Assembly: GCF_030867095.1 (NCBI RefSeq)
Contig: NC_081831.1
Coordinates: 72,306,716-72,370,715 of the forward strand
DNA length: 64,000 bases
Source of the DNA: Alligator mississippiensis
Taxonomy: Eukaryota > Chordata > Crocodylia > Alligatoridae
Direction: 5' to 3'
Of the stretch, positions 25,631-38,871 are shown piece by piece (position 1 is the first letter of the stretch; every line of letters begins with the position of its first letter). The translations under genes were made by a program, and so were the position numbers. The notes beneath the pieces are model-generated. The model saw only the letters and a list, made by a program, of their open reading frames with translations, had not been told where the DNA came from and did no database searches.

Positions 25631-27427
25631 CATTTATCGGGCTTTGTTATCTCTCTGTATAGATTAGGGTTCTCTCCTAGCTTTCATAACCCAGTGCATG
25701 AATAGAGAGCTAAATGCTGCAGCTGGATTTCTGAACTATTACAGCTGAACGTAATATCACTGCTGTACGACAGGGTAATCAAATCTCACAGCCCAGGAGG
25801 ATGTAAGCTGATTGCCAAGAAGCCATGAAAGAAATGCTTTCTATTACTATAGCAAAATCAGCTGGGGGTAGGGGGAGGTTCCTACTTCCATGAGAAGCAT
25901 CAGATTTGGCCCCACTTCGGGGCTGGATGCTGGACTTGATGGATTCATTCACACCTGGTTAATCCTAGGCCAGTGCTCGAGAGGTTTATGCATGCTAGTT
26001 TCCTTCCGAGGCAACAATAGCAATGTGCAGAGCATTTGAAAAAAAATAATCTGAACCATTTATGAAGCAGACAGACCCCTATCAGGTCTTCCTGAAGGCA
26101 CCACAGCTACTACATTAGCTATTCCACAACAGTGAGTTGCTTATCCTGTCCTGCTCTCTGCTGGGAGGTCTAGCTACAAAATGGGCCATCTTTATAATTC
26201 TTGTATAAGAAATATATGCTCCGTTTGCTCTTCCTTGCTGCCATCAAATCATATTATACTTAAGCTACCAGCTTCCATGGAGTGTATAAAAATAAGGTCT
26301 AATATTAGAAGATGCTAAGAAACTCCCAATAGAAGAAGAGTACCCTCACCTGCCATTGACTTCCATAGGAACTGATGGCACTCAGCATCTTGCCAGAACT
26401 GGCCTATGTCTAGCGGTGTGATATAATGCATACAAGCTGGGTACAGGACTGTATGCGTGGAACTGACACATTCACTTCTAAGCTACTTTGCTGGACATAA
26501 GTCTATTGCCGAAGCAAATAGGAACAGGTCACTGGAACATTAAGAAATATTTTTTGCTGTTAATCAAGCTGTTGTCATCCCCCGTCAGATCTTGACGTGC
26601 ATCACACTCTCTTCAGACTGCCAAAAAATTAAGCTGATCCTTAAAATCTGTCCCATCAGCCTTCAAAAGGGCCTTTCACTTTGATCCTTTTGGTCATCAG
26701 GGTTAACAATCTACCCTGCCTCCCACTTCATAATCAAACCGTCCGTTGTCCATTTGGGATGGAGAAGTAGTTTACTCCCATTCTACCAAAATGCACAGGC
26801 CAACATCCTACAGTGAGTCAATGACAGATGGGAAAAGACTAGGAATCCCAGCACAGAGGGCTCTGCTGCAGTCCACAGACAACACTGCTGCCAAAGCAGC
26901 ATAAAGCAGAGAAATGTCATCCAGTCACCTGCTTAATGGACGAGCGGAGCCATTGCATGCAGCAGGCTTGGTTTCACAAACTGCTTTAAGGGCTTCTCAT
27001 TGGAAGATTACAACAGGCACAAATTTTATCTAATCCAAATGACTGGAGAGGAACCCCAGGGTAAAGTTATTCAGTGTTGGAAAATCCTACAGCTCCCTTC
27101 AAGGCAGCCAGGAGGCCAAGTCACCCAGCACACGAGTGACCTAGTTGAGATGGCCTGGAGGCAGCTCCAGAGCTGCCAGTGAGGGAACTCAGAGCTGCCA
27201 GCGAGCGGCAGCCCCAGCTGCTGCTGAATAGGCAGTTTCCAATGAGAAGGCAACTTCAATGCTTATGCCAAGCACATGCCATCTGCTCTGCATCTGCCAT
27301 CTGAGCTTCTCAAGAGCAGAAAACCAGGAGGAAGGAGGATGAGAAAAGGGGGGAAATTCAGACCATTCAGCCCCATTGGCTTTGTAATAATGTTGACAGA
27401 GTCTACCCATCACATAACTCGTTAGAA
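25631..27427. other. Non-coding stretch
   Basis: No gene supported. 25915-25975 (GGCTGGATGCTGGACTTGAT) looks like the tail of an old LINE, too short to assign. Confidence 0.4.
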
Positions 27428-28174
27428 CAATAAGGACAAATACAATGTCTTGCACTTTGGACACAACAACCTGATGCACCAGTGGGGACTGACTGGCTAA
27501 ACAGCAGCTTTGCAGAAAAGGACCCGGGGGTGACAGCGGGCAGTAACGGAATGAGCCAACAGTGTGCCCTTGTTGTGAAGAAAGCTAGCAGCACACTCGG
27601 CTGCATTAGTAGGAGCGTTGCCAGCAGATTGAGGAAAGTGATTATTCCCCTGTATTCCCACACTGGTGAGGTCACATCTGGAGTCCTGTGTCCAGTTTTG
27701 GGCCTCCCACTACATAAAGGATGTAGACAAATTGGAAAAAGTCCAGCAAAGGGCAAGAAAAATGGTTAGGGGGCTGCAGAACAGGACTTACGAGAAAAGG
27801 CTGAAGGAATTGGGCTTATTTAGTCTAGAGAAGAGGAGACTGAGAGGGGATTTAATAGCAGCCTTCAACTAACCAAAGGGTGGTTTCAAAGAGAATGGAG
27901 CTGGACTGTTCTCAGTGGTGGCAGATGACAGAACAAGGAGCAATGGGCTCAAGTTGCAGCAAGGGAAGCTTAAGTTAGAACTTTTCTAAAGGTTAGTAAA
28001 GCACTGCATAGTTTACCCAGACAGGTTGTGAAATCTCTATCCTCAGAGGTTTTTAAGAGCCAGGTAGGCAACAAAGCTTTGGCTAAGATGATCTAGTTGG
28101 GAATGGTCCTGCTTTGAGCAGGGGGTTGGACTAGATGATCTCCTGAGGTCCCTTCCAAGCCTAATTTCCTATAC
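27428..28174 (+). mobile_element. CR1 LINE, 5'-truncated, older subfamily
   Basis: Reads the end of CR1 ORF2: AATAAGGACAAATACAATGT, then [20 protein letters not shown] and [20 protein letters not shown], and the 3' tail GATGATCTCCTGAGGTCCC. Several frameshifts and stops. It is closest in wording to the - strand copy at 54166, so those two are one subfamily. Confidence 0.85.
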
Positions 28175-30363
28175 CCATCACAGGGACTTCTGACAGTCCC
28201 TGGGGCAAGAAGACTCAGGACTTTCCAATAGAAATGACCTTCATGTTAGAATCCGCATTCCTGGAGATGCCTCGATTATTTAATTAACAACTCTCTGAAA
28301 GTGTTAGCATCCTTCCCACATGATGGACAAATGCAGATTTTAGCTGGAAACACCTTCCTAATCAGAGACAGATGGATCTTTCCTGTTGCAGGAGGGATGT
28401 CTCTGACATGCTATACTGGGCTGAATGTTGTTTATGAGCTGGGAGGGCTTGGTTTTGGTTTCTGACTGCAGGGCAAGTGGACTTCAGAGAGGGTTGGGTT
28501 CTGCTGATCCAAAATGGAGCCAAACAATGAACTCAGAGTGCTGATATCTATAACTCCCCCCAGCAGAAGGTTTCACATCTCCAATCTGATATTCTGGCAT
28601 CCAGAAGCAACAGGTTTATAAACTCTAATCTCACACCCAGACCCTTATCTCACATCTCAATTACTGCAACATCTTCCTCTCGGGCCTTGACAAATCCTGT
28701 GTTTGCTGTTTATATCCTTCAAAATGCTGCTGTGAAAATAATTTTCCTGACCTGGCCGTGTCAGGCCCCTTTTCCTTTCCCCTTCCCCTTCCCTAGCTCC
28801 CCCTTCGCCATCACATCACCCTCCTTGACCTACCTATCCCATTTCATAAGCTACGAAAACATCAGCCCTTGGCCTTTTGTTCACAAATTATTCCAGATTC
28901 CATTACCCATTTATAAACATTTCCCAATGCCTATCTTTATCCTTTCTCCCTCTGCCTGAGACGTCAGACATTTACAAACTTCTTCAGACAGGTTGTTTGT
29001 TTCTCCCATTATCTTCATTGGAAGAGACTAAGCACAATCAATCTTCAGCAAGGTCAGTTGAAGAAGATGGCCCCAACTTTCCAGAAGTGAAGTACATTGT
29101 GCTAAGAAAAGGTTCTATCCGTTAAAATGTAGAACTAGTCATTATGATCTCTTAAGGAGCTGGGACATTGGACTGGAGGAGACAGTAGTCCCAGACACTT
29201 ACCAACCTCCATCTTAATGCCTGTAACATTGCCTGCCCTACTACTTCTATTAGAAGGTTGTTACGGGTCTCCCTCCTCTCTTAGTCCACTGGTCCTGTTC
29301 AGTTAAAAAAATTCCTCTTCACAGCGATACCCGTAAAGTGCATCAAAAGATTCCTCTATTGAGACAACCACAATATACCCACTGACTTTGTAATACAGAT
29401 GCAGAGTAATTCCAGGTTAAACCTTTAATCAACGAGACCTCTGTAAGCCTCTTCCACCCTCATTAAAGAGATTTACAAAACCGTGAAGGAGGTTGGAGAG
29501 TTAATGACATGCCATTTAAAGTGCTCTATTAAGGTTTGGGTATTTTTATCTTTAAAAAAAAAGTACATTTGCAGATTATAACTCCATGGAGACGATTATA
29601 AAAGCATTTTGAGAGTCTTTTCACTTGATCTATAAGGGAAAAACATGGTACAGTGGCTCATAGGAAAGCAAATGCATTGCCTAAGCCTTTTTTCTTGAAT
29701 AGGATCCTAAATAGCCGGGCTGCAGCTGCAATGAAGTGTCTGATGTTCCTGTGATTTATTACAGCACAGGCCACATCATCTGCCAAAGTGTGCTTGTAAG
29801 TTACAACCCAGTTTGCTAAGGAAACACTAGAATAGGACAAATTTCAGATTTGCATTTCCCCTTGATTAGCGTCTCTGAAGTTCCTATGAAAACTTTTGTA
29901 CCGCCCACAAATACAAAACCATTGCCAAGTGCAGTTTAATTTCTGAGAGCATCAGGAAGGAAGCCCATTTGGCCAGCAAACTAGGGCTGAAGCCTGAAAG
30001 AGAATGCTTACAGAAGGGAGAATGCAGAACGGTACTGAAAGAAATGGGAACGGGCAAACTTCCAACACGCTGCGCTTCAAACCAAATTGCTTGGATTTGA
30101 ACATCACGCTCACAAGAGTGTGGGATCTTTCATTAGTCTCTTAGCTCAGACCTGGACACCCTATTTCAAATCAAATTTAGAGCTTCCCCCTGCTGCCCAA
30201 AAACTATTTGCAAAATTCTCTTTGATCTTAATGGGGAGGGAGGGAAGAGCAGGACTGGGGCCTAAGTTTGTGGCTGATCCAAGGGGATACACTAAGAGTT
30301 CCACCCACAAGAGTCACCAGACAAATCTCAAGCAATTCAGCACTGGCACTGGCAGGTCATTCA
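28175..30363. other. Non-coding stretch
   Basis: A pyrimidine-rich low-complexity tract at about 28765-28803, otherwise nothing recognised. Confidence 0.4.
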
Positions 30364-32302
30364 TAGATTCATAGATGTTAGGGTCGGAAGGGACCTCAAT
30401 AGATCATCAGGTCCGACCCCCTGCATAAGCAGGAAAGAGTGCTGGGTCTAAATGACCCCAGCTAGATACTCGTCTAACCTCCTCTTGAAGACCCCCAGGG
30501 TAGGGGAGAGCACCACCTCCCTTGGGAGCCCGTTCCAGACCTTGGCCACTCGAACTGTGAAGAAGTTCTTCCTAATGTCCAGTCTAAATCTGCTCTCTGC
30601 TAGCTTGTGGCCATTGTTTCTTGTAACCCCCGGGGGCGCCTTGGTGAATAAATCCTCACCAATTCCCTTCTGTGCCCCCGTGATGAACTTATAGGCAGCC
30701 ACAAGGTCGCCTCTCAACCTTCTCTTGCGGAGGCTGAAAAGGTCCAGTTTCTCTAGTCTCTCCTCGTAGGCCTTGGTCTGCAGGCCCTTAACCATACGAG
30801 TTGCCCTTCGCTGTACCCTCTCCAGGTTATCCGCATCCTTCTTGAAGTGTGGCGCCCAGAATTGCACGCAGTACTCCAACTGCAGTCTGACCAACGCCCT
30901 ATAGAGGGGAAGTATCACCTCCCTGGACCTATTTGTCATGCATCTGCTGATGCACGATAAAGTGCCATTGGCTTTTCTGATGGCTTTGTCACACTGCCGG
31001 CTCATGTTCAACTTGGAGTCCACTAGGACTCCAAGATCCCTTTCCACCTCTGTGCCACCCAGCAGGTCATTCCCTAGGCTGTAGGTGTGCTGGACATTTT
31101 TCCTCCCTAGGTGCAGCACTTTGCATTTCTCCTTGTTGAACTGCATCCTGTTGTTTTCTGCCCACTTGTCCAACCTATCCAGGTCTGCCTGCAGCTGTTC
31201 CCTGCCCTCCGGCGTGTCCACTTCTCCCCATAGCTTTGTGTCATCTGCAAACTTGGACAGAGTACATTTCACTCCCACGTCCAAGTCGCTGATGAAGACA
31301 TTAAAGAGTATCGGTCCAAGGACCGAACCCTGCGGGACCCCACTGCCCACACCCTTCTAGGTCGAGACCGACCCATCTACTACGACTCTTTGGGTGCGAC
31401 CCTCTAGCCAATTTGCCACCCACCGGACTGTGCAGTCATCCACATCACAGCCTCTTAATTTGTTCACCAGTAAGGGGTGGGATACCGTATCGAAGGCCTT
31501 CCTGAAGTCCAGGTATACGACATCCACCCCTCCTCCTGTGTCCAGGCGTTTCGTAACCTGGTCATAAAAAGAGACTAGATTGGTCAGGCACGATCTGCCC
31601 GCCACAAACCCATGCTGGTTTCCCCTCAGCATAATTTGTCCTGCCGGGCTCTCACAAATGTGAGCCTTGATAATTTTTTCAAATACTTTACCAAGGATGG
31701 AGGTGAGACTGACCGGCCTATAGTTGCCCGGGTCCTCCTTCCTCCCCTTTTTGAAAATGGGGACCACGTTAGCCCTTTTCCAGTCCTCCGGGACTTGGCC
31801 CGTGCGCCACGAGCATTCGAATATTCCCGCCAGTGGCTCTGCAATGACGTCAGCCAGTGCCTTCAGCACCCTCGGATGGAGCCCATCCAGGCCTGCCGAC
31901 TTAAAGGCATCCAGTTCTTCCAAGTGACTCTGCACCACCTCAGGATCTACGCATGGAAGTCTGGCGCCTTGCTGCTGCCTCTCTACAACCCCAGTGAGAG
32001 ACTTGTCGTGCCCCTCGCTTAGGAACACTGAGGCAAAGAACTCGTTGAGGAGTTCAGCCTTGTCCCCCCTATCTGTCACCAATTGCTTCTGCCCATTTAG
32101 CAGGGGTCCTATTCCTCCCTGGGCCTTCCTTTTACTCCCTATATATCTAAAAAACAATTTCTTGTTGTCCTTTACTTGGGTTGCCATCCTCAGCTCCATG
32201 GTAGCTTTGGCCCGCCTAACTGCCTCCCTACAAGCACGAGCAGAGGAGGTATATTCATCTTTAGTGATCTCACCCTGTTTCCACCTCGTGTTAGAAGAGA
32301 CT
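30364..32302 (-). mobile_element. CR1 LINE, young copy, nearly open ORF2
   Basis: From about 32302 down to 30448 a frame of about 618 codons is open except for one stop (TAG at 31357-31359, where the sister copy at 37073 has Trp in VSTWKGVGSG). It carries the linker after the endonuclease (TRWKQGEITKDEY), RT motifs QHGFVAGRSCLTNLVSFYDQ, YLDFRKAFDTVSHP, GVPQGSVLGPILFNVFISDL, FADDTKLWG, and the C-terminal region to LDEYLAGVI. The endonuclease domain is absent (5' truncation at 32302). The 3' end at 30364 is the CR1 tail with short TATGAATC-type repeats. It cannot move by itself. Confidence 0.96.
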
Positions 32303-32934
32303 GTACCTATATAATGAATCTGCAGTGTAAAGCAAAGTCCTGAAGTCAATGGCAAAATTCCTATTGATTTTTAATGGGCCCAGAAAGTGGTGGGCTGGGT
32401 TTGTCTTGCATCGTGTCTGACTGTCCCATGAACAGCTCTGTCAACTTGGAAGCGTTTCTCACTGACAAAAGAACAAGAACTCAATTGCACGCCTTTTTTT
32501 CTTAAATTGCAAGGCCCTGAGTTAGTTAATGATGGTTCACAAGACAAGTGAGTCCCATTCAAGGAATTCCCAGCTATGAAAGGAGGCCTCAAGGACATGG
32601 CATGTATGTCCTTACACCTCTTTTACTTGAAGCACAATTTACTGTTCTCAAGCAGGGACAAGACACCAAGTCAAAACCAACACAGGCAGATACATGAACA
32701 AAGGTGGGAGGAAAAATGCAACAATATATTTATAGCTAACAAAATAGGAAGTGTTGTGAGGGTGGGTATTCCAATTTGAACACCACCCCAACAGGAAATG
32801 GACTGAGACCACCCACTAATTTCCCAATAGCTACCAGCTGGCCAACCAAAACTTTTAGTTACTATCAACCTGAGCAATGTCATGAGGCAAAGACCACAGT
32901 ATTAATAGTATGTAAGAAAATAGTGAGACCCTAT
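32303..32934. other. Non-coding stretch between two CR1 copies
   Basis: AT-rich; nothing recognised. Confidence 0.4.
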
Positions 32935-34799
32935 GGGAAGAGGGACCAGAGGGGAAGGGAGTTCAGGAAAGGTAATCATTCCTCAAAGGAATGATCCTCA
33001 AAGTGCAGAAAAGGTCCATTCCTGTATGCAGGAAAGGTGGTAAAGGGGCTGGAAAGCCCTCTTGGCTTACCAGAGGAGTCAAGGAGTGCTTATAAAAGAA
33101 AAGGGAGGCTTATGAACAGTGAAAACAAGGGGTACTCACCAAGGAGGAATACACAAGTATAGCCTGTATTTGTAAGGAGAGGATAAGGAAGGCAAGGGCA
33201 TTAACCAAGATCAGGTTGGTGACTGAGATCAAGACAATAAGAAGTCCTTCTTTAGGTATACAGGGAGCAGGAGAAAGACCAAGGGAAATGTGGGGCTTTT
33301 GCAGAATGGGACAGGACAGCTGATAACAGACAGTCATTAGAAAGCTGAACTCTTAATGACTCGTGGTGCTTGGGAAAGGGCCTTGAAGACTGGAAAATAG
33401 CCAACATGGTGCCAATCATTAAGAAGGGGAAGAGGGAGGATCTGGGAAACTATAGGCCAGCCAGTTTGACCTTGATACCAGGTAAAATTTTGAAAAAAAA
33501 GTATCAAGAAGTCCATTTGTGAGAGACTGGTAGAAGGCATGATGCTGAAGGATAGCCAACATGTTTTTGTTGTGGGCAGGTCACGTCTGACCAACTTCGT
33601 CTCCTTCTATGAGCAAGCAATGAACCGCTTAGATGCAAGAAACGTGGTTGATGTCATGTACGTGGATTTTAAAAAGGCCGTCAATATAGTCTCCCGTGAC
33701 GTTCTTGTAAAAAAACTGAGGGATTGTGGGCTAGCAGATTCCATGGTCAGGTGGGTTGGAAACTGGCTAAGGGATCAAACCCAGTGTTAGTGGACAGGTC
33801 TCTATCATCGTGGTGGGAGGTGGCCAGTTGTGTCCCACAGGGTTTGGTTCTTGGACCCGTGCTGTTCAACATCTTTAGTAACAATTTAGATGAGGAAGTG
33901 GAAAGCATGCTGGCCAAGTTTGCAGATGATATCAAGTTATGGGGAAAAGTGGTCATTCTAGGGGATAGGATGTGGATCCAAGCAGACCTGGACAAGCTGG
34001 AAAGATGGGCAGAGTGGAACTGGATGCAGTTCAATAAGGATAAATGCAGAGTGCTTCATCTGGGGAAAAGTAATCAGCAGCACAAATAAAGATTAGGAGA
34101 TGTCCTGGCCAGCATGATGGCTGAAAGGGACCTTGGGGTTATGGCTGATCACAGAATGAACATAAGCCGCCAGTGTGACGCTGTAGTCAACAGAGCTAAT
34201 AGCATACTGGGATGCATTAGCCAATATGTCGCAAGCAGAGCTAAGGAAGTGATACTTCCTCTCTACTTGGCATTGGTGAGACCCCAGCTGGAGTACTGTG
34301 TCCAGTTCTGGGCACCATACTTCAAAAAAGATGTAGAGACTTTTGAAAGGGTCCAGAGAAGGACCACAAGAATGATTAAGGGCCTGGAGGACAAACCTTA
34401 TGAAGAAAGACTAAGGGATCTGGGACTGTTCAGCCTGGGGAAGAGGGCACTGAGTGGGGCTTGGTGGCGGCTATAAGCATGTAAGGGGGGGAATATTGGG
34501 AGCTGGAAAAAAAAATTGTTCAATAGGGCGCCTCAAGGGAGGACAAGAAGCAATGGCCATAAACTGCTAGAGGATGGTTTCAGGTTGGATGCAAGGAAGA
34601 ACGTCTTTATAGCAAGGGTGACCAGCATCTGGAATAGATTTGGAGGTGTTGCAGTCCCCAACCTTGGAAGTCTTCAAGAGGAGACTGGAAGGACCCCTTG
34701 CTGGGATCACTTGATCACAGCAGTATTCCTGCCCAGAGCAGAAGGGTTGGACTCAATTTTTTAAGGTCCCTTCCACCCCTTAATTTCTATGGTTCTATG
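32935..34799 (+). mobile_element. CR1 LINE, long decayed copy
   Basis: Covers more 5' sequence than the others (GKPSWLTRGVKE-like text near 33050-33090, then EDWKIANMVPIIKKGKREDL at about 33390), followed by RT pieces: YVDFKKAVNIVSRDVLVKKL, GLVLGPVLFNIFSNNLDEEV, FADDIKLWGK, and the thumb [20 protein letters not shown]. Ends with the tail TTCTATGGTTCTATGA at 34784-34799. Several frameshifts split it (for example near 33500, 33790 and 34470). Older than the copies on either side. Confidence 0.93.
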
Positions 34800-36184
34800 A
34801 CTGAAATTTTCCTGGGGTAAGTGAGTGGCCTGATTTTCAGAAGCACTGAGACCTTCCACTGCACTGTGGATTTTTTTAATTACAGCAAATTACAGCTGCT
34901 CCAAAGAACTTTTGAGCCAATTACTTTTAATCTCTTACGGCAACACAGAGTTTCATCTTTGCCCCAACTCCTCCCACAGACTTCCAGAGTCTGTAGAGGT
35001 ATTTTGCAGGACTTTTGTGAGCAGTTATTTTTGTGTTCATTGTGTTTAATGTGTAGAGAGGTTGATGGCAATTTTTATAGCAGGGTGTTGCATCATTTCA
35101 TCATGCAAGCCCCCAGAGCACTTGGCATTGGACAGCTTTGTCTTTTTGTCTTAGTGTTTGTTTATAACTGATGGATCACCGGCTGTTCAGTTTTTCCCCT
35201 ATTTTTTGTCCTCTCGCATCTAATTTTGTGGTTACAATAGAGTGTCTTGTTGAAATCGCAGAGCGTTGGTTTGGCTGGAAAGGTCCTGCTATGTGGAGAC
35301 CCATCAGGCTGGTCCCAGGGTTAGTCAGTCAGATTCTGACCCTCAAAACTCGTAGATGTATTGTAAAGCATTTTTGTCTCTGCAGATGTTTCAACAGTCA
35401 CATTCCACTTATCATCTTCCAAAGCCTTTAGCTTATATGCAGGGAAGCCCGATGATCAACAGCTGATGAAAAGGTCTCTGACAACATGTCTGCTCAACTC
35501 TCTTGGCACAAACTCCAGGTACCTTATCACAAGGTGGTATATTTAAGTAATTTAAAGATAAAATTAAAACCAGTTGAAAACTAAGCATCTTCTAATATTG
35601 CTCTGATCTGTAGAGATAAAGTCCAATCATGAGGCAACTGTGTTACTAAAAATGTATTCAAAAGAATCTCTGTTAAATGCTAATTTTGTTGTTCAAAATT
35701 AGGAAGCAACAGAATTAATTATTGAATACAAAGACTGAGTTATACATTTAGTTGGGTTTGGGTTTGTTTCCTGACAGAAAGCATGTCTTCAGCAGAAATC
35801 CATTACAATTTTCAGTATTCCCATGCTACTCTGATTCTAAAGTCTCTCATTAAGGAGCACAGCCATAATGACATTTAACCACTTGAGCAGCAAAAACAGC
35901 ACGTAATTATCACTTAAAATTCAATTATTTAGGGTGCAAATAGATACTGTACGTCACTGACAACTCGCGTTCCAGAAAAGATTTATCAGCTCTCTTATAT
36001 CTACCTCATAAGAACTTTCACTCAATGCTCTACTCGCCCTGTGCAGAGGTAACCGGTGAAACATGCCTTGTTGCAATATGTTCTCATGAAGATAAATTTG
36101 ACCCAACCTCTAGCAGTGAAACACAACATGGCTTTTGCATTATCCTGAACTGAACCTAAGTGCCTAGGACAGAATCAACAATTC
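34800..36184. other. Non-coding stretch, AT-rich
   Basis: No supported gene; a 116-codon open frame (34821-35171 +) has no recognisable family. 35540-36010 is AT-rich without obvious transposon text. Confidence 0.4.
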
Positions 36185-36440
36185 CCAGGGGACTGTCCTG
36201 GGTCTAGGGTTGCTTAACGATTTGGACAAGCAGTGGAAATTTAGGGTGGAGATTAGGAGGGGCTTGACTATGTAGGTGCCCAGACACTGGAACAGCCTAC
36301 CTAGAGAAGTTGTGAAATCTCCATCCCTAGAAATTTTCAAGAGCAGGTTAGACAGACACTTGACTAGGATGATTTAGTCAGGGATGATCCTGGGGACTAG
36401 GTAACCTCATGAGGTCCCTTCCAACCCTACTTTCCTATGA
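36185..36440 (+). mobile_element. CR1-type LINE fragment with internal deletion
   Basis: Begins in the RT motif (CAGGGGACTGTCCTGGGTCT, equivalent to PQGSVLG) and jumps after about 45 bases to the 3' end of the element (GAAGTTGTGAAATCTCCATC, then GAGGTCCCTTCCAACCCTAC and TTTCCTATGA). Most of the body between is missing. Confidence 0.75.
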
Positions 36441-37072
36441 ACAACAGATAGGCAACTGCCAGCCAGTGTTAGAGGGTGACCAGGATCAGTCCAAAACAAA
36501 GGGGAAAACCTTGTATATCCCAAGATCCTTGAGGCCCTTCCTCCTGAGTGTCCAGCCAGCATGTGGAAGTTTGTCCATCCACTCCAGCTTGCCAAGTAGC
36601 ACCAAGCATCCAGAGTGGCAGTACAGCCTCTCCTGGCATGCCACACCACTTCAGAGGTTCCCCCTTCATGCATCATCATACAGGAAAGGAGGACATATGG
36701 AATCTGCACAAACCATAAGCACCTCATGCGGCCCATTGCATTTGTTAAAAGAAATGGGTCTGGGGGCAAGCATTGATAAAATCCTGCCCTCTCTTGCCCC
36801 TGTATTGCCATGTTGGTCAACAGCTGTACATTAGAGTAGGACACTGACACTGGACACAGAGCTACTCCACCAGCAGAGATAGCAGGGCCTGAGACCCAAA
36901 GGATTGGCCCAGTCCCCTTCCAGGCTGCATACTGGTCCCAGCAGTGCTGCCCAGTTACCACTCTGCTGTTACTTCCCTCCCACCATCATCTCTGCTCTAG
37001 ACCCTGCTCCATTGGAGCAGGTAGAGTTCAAAGCTACTGCAGCTCTTCTCCTGAGCCCATCCACACAGTTCA
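36441..37072. other. Non-coding stretch
   Basis: Open frames of 141-184 codons on both strands here (36407-36961 -, 36409-36834 +) are mutually antisense and show no family; the one starting at 36904 runs into the next CR1. Confidence 0.4.
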
Positions 37073-38778
37073 AGGCTGAACTCCTCAACGAGTTCTTTGC
37101 CTCAGTGTTCCTAAGCAAGGGACACGACAAGTCTCTCACTGGGGTTGTAGAGAGGCAGCAGCAAGGTGCCAGACTTCCATACGTAGATCCTGAGGTGGTG
37201 CACAGTCACTTGGAAGGACTGGATGCCTTTAAGTCGGCAGGCCCGGATCGGCTCCATCCAAGGGTGCCGAAGGCACTGGCCGACATCATTGCAGAGCCAC
37301 TGGCGGGAATATTCGAACGCTCGTGGCGCACAGGCCAAATCCCAGAAGACTGGAAAAGGGCTAACGTGGTCCCCATTTTCAAAAAGGGGAGGAAGGAGGA
37401 CCTGGGCAATTATAGGCCGGTCAGTCTCACCTCCATCCTTGGTAAAGTCTTTGAAAAAAATTATCAAGGCTCACATTTGTGAGAGCCCGGCAGGGCAAAT
37501 TATGCTGAGGGGAAACCAGCATGGGTTTGTGACGGGCAGATCGTGCCTGACCAACCTAGTCTCTTTCTATGACCAGGTTACGAAACGCCTGGACACAGGA
37601 GGAGGGGTGGATGTCGTATACTTAGATTTCAGGAAGGCCTTCGATACGGTATCCCACCCCATACTGGTGAACAAGCTAAGAGGCTGTGATGTGGATGACT
37701 GCACGGTCCGGTGGGTGGCAAATTGGCTAGAGGGTCGCACCCAAAGAGTCGTGGTAGATGGGTCGGTCTCGACCTGGAAGGGTGTGGGCAGTGGGGTCCC
37801 GCAGGGCTCGGTCCTTGGACCGATACTCTTTAATGTCTTCATCAGTGACTTGGACGAGGGAGTCAAATGTACTCTGTCCAAGTTTGCAGATGACACAAAG
37901 CTATGGGGAGAAGTGGACACGCCGGAGGGCAGGGAACAGCTGCAGGCAGACCTGGATAGGTTGGACAAGTGGGCAGAAAACAACAGGATGCAGTTCAACA
38001 AGGGGAAATGCAAAGTGCTGCACCTAGGGAGGAAAAATGTCCAGCACACCTACAGCCTAGGGAATGACCTGCTGGGTGGCACAGAGGTGGAAAGGGATCT
38101 TGGAGTCCTAGTGGACTCCAAGATGAACATGAGCCGGCAGTGTGACGAAGCCATCAGAAAAGCCAATGGCACTTTATCGTGCATCAGCAGATGCATGACA
38201 AATAGGTCCAGGGAGGTGATACTTCCCCTCTATAGGGCGTTGGTCAGACCGCAGTTGGAGTACTGCGTGCAATTCTGGACGCCACACTTCAAGAGGGACG
38301 CGGATAACCTGGAGAGGGTCCAGAGAAGGGCAACTCGTATGGTCAAGGGCCTGCAGACCAAGGCCTACGAGGAGAGACTAGAGAAACTGGACCTTTTCAG
38401 CCTCCGCAAGAGAAGGTTGAGAGGCGACCTTGTGGCTGCCTATAAGTTCATCACGGGGGCACAGAAGGGAATTGGTGAGGATTTATTCACCAAGGCGCCC
38501 CCGGGGGTTACAAGAAACAATGGCCACAAGCTAGCAGAGAGCAGATTTAGACTGGACATTAGGAAGAACTTCTTCACAGTTCGAGTGGCCAAGGTCTGGA
38601 ACGGGCTCCCAAGGGAGGTGGTGCTCTCCCCTACCCTGGGGGTCTTCAAGAGGAGGTTAGATAGGCATCTAGCTGGGGTCATCTAGACCCAGCACTCTTT
38701 CCTGCTTATGCAGGGGGTCGGACTTGATGATCTATTGAGGTCCCTTCCGACCCTAACATCTATGAAACTATGAAACTA
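37073..38778 (+). mobile_element. CR1 LINE, young copy, sister of the one at 30364
   Basis: 5' edge at about 37073 (GCTGAACTCCTCAACGAG), 3' tail with ATGAAACTATGAAACTATGA at about 38762-38781. ORF2 is open in two frames joined by a single one-base expansion in an A run at 37454-37460 (seven A where the sister has six). RT motifs: YLDFRKAFDTVSHPILVNKL, GVPQGSVLGPILFNVFISDL, FADDTKLWGEVD. Over the shared last 300 codons I count only about ten residue differences from the copy at 30364 (for example VRPQLE for VRLQLE, FWTPHFKRD for FWAPHFKKD). The endonuclease domain is absent. Confidence 0.96.
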
Positions 38779-38821
38779 TGAAGCAATGCTTCTCCCTTTC
38801 TTTCTTGTCAGAGACCAAGCA

Positions 38822-38871
38822 TGTGGTGTGGTGTGGTGTGGTGTGGTGTGGTGTGGTGTGGTGTGGTGTGT
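38822..38871. repeat. (TGTGG)n microsatellite
   Basis: About nine near-perfect TGTGG units from 38822, ending in GTGTGTGGGTGGG. It starts about 45 bases after the 3' end of the CR1 copy. Likely length-polymorphic. Confidence 0.9.

Noticed and set aside
36407-36961. 184-codon open frame on the - strand and its 141-codon antisense partner
   Set aside because: Mutually antisense, no family, partly made of an old CR1 tail.
37223-38686. 487-codon open frame as a host gene
   Set aside because: It is CR1 reverse transcriptase, as are the frames at 8526-9665 and 30448-32355.
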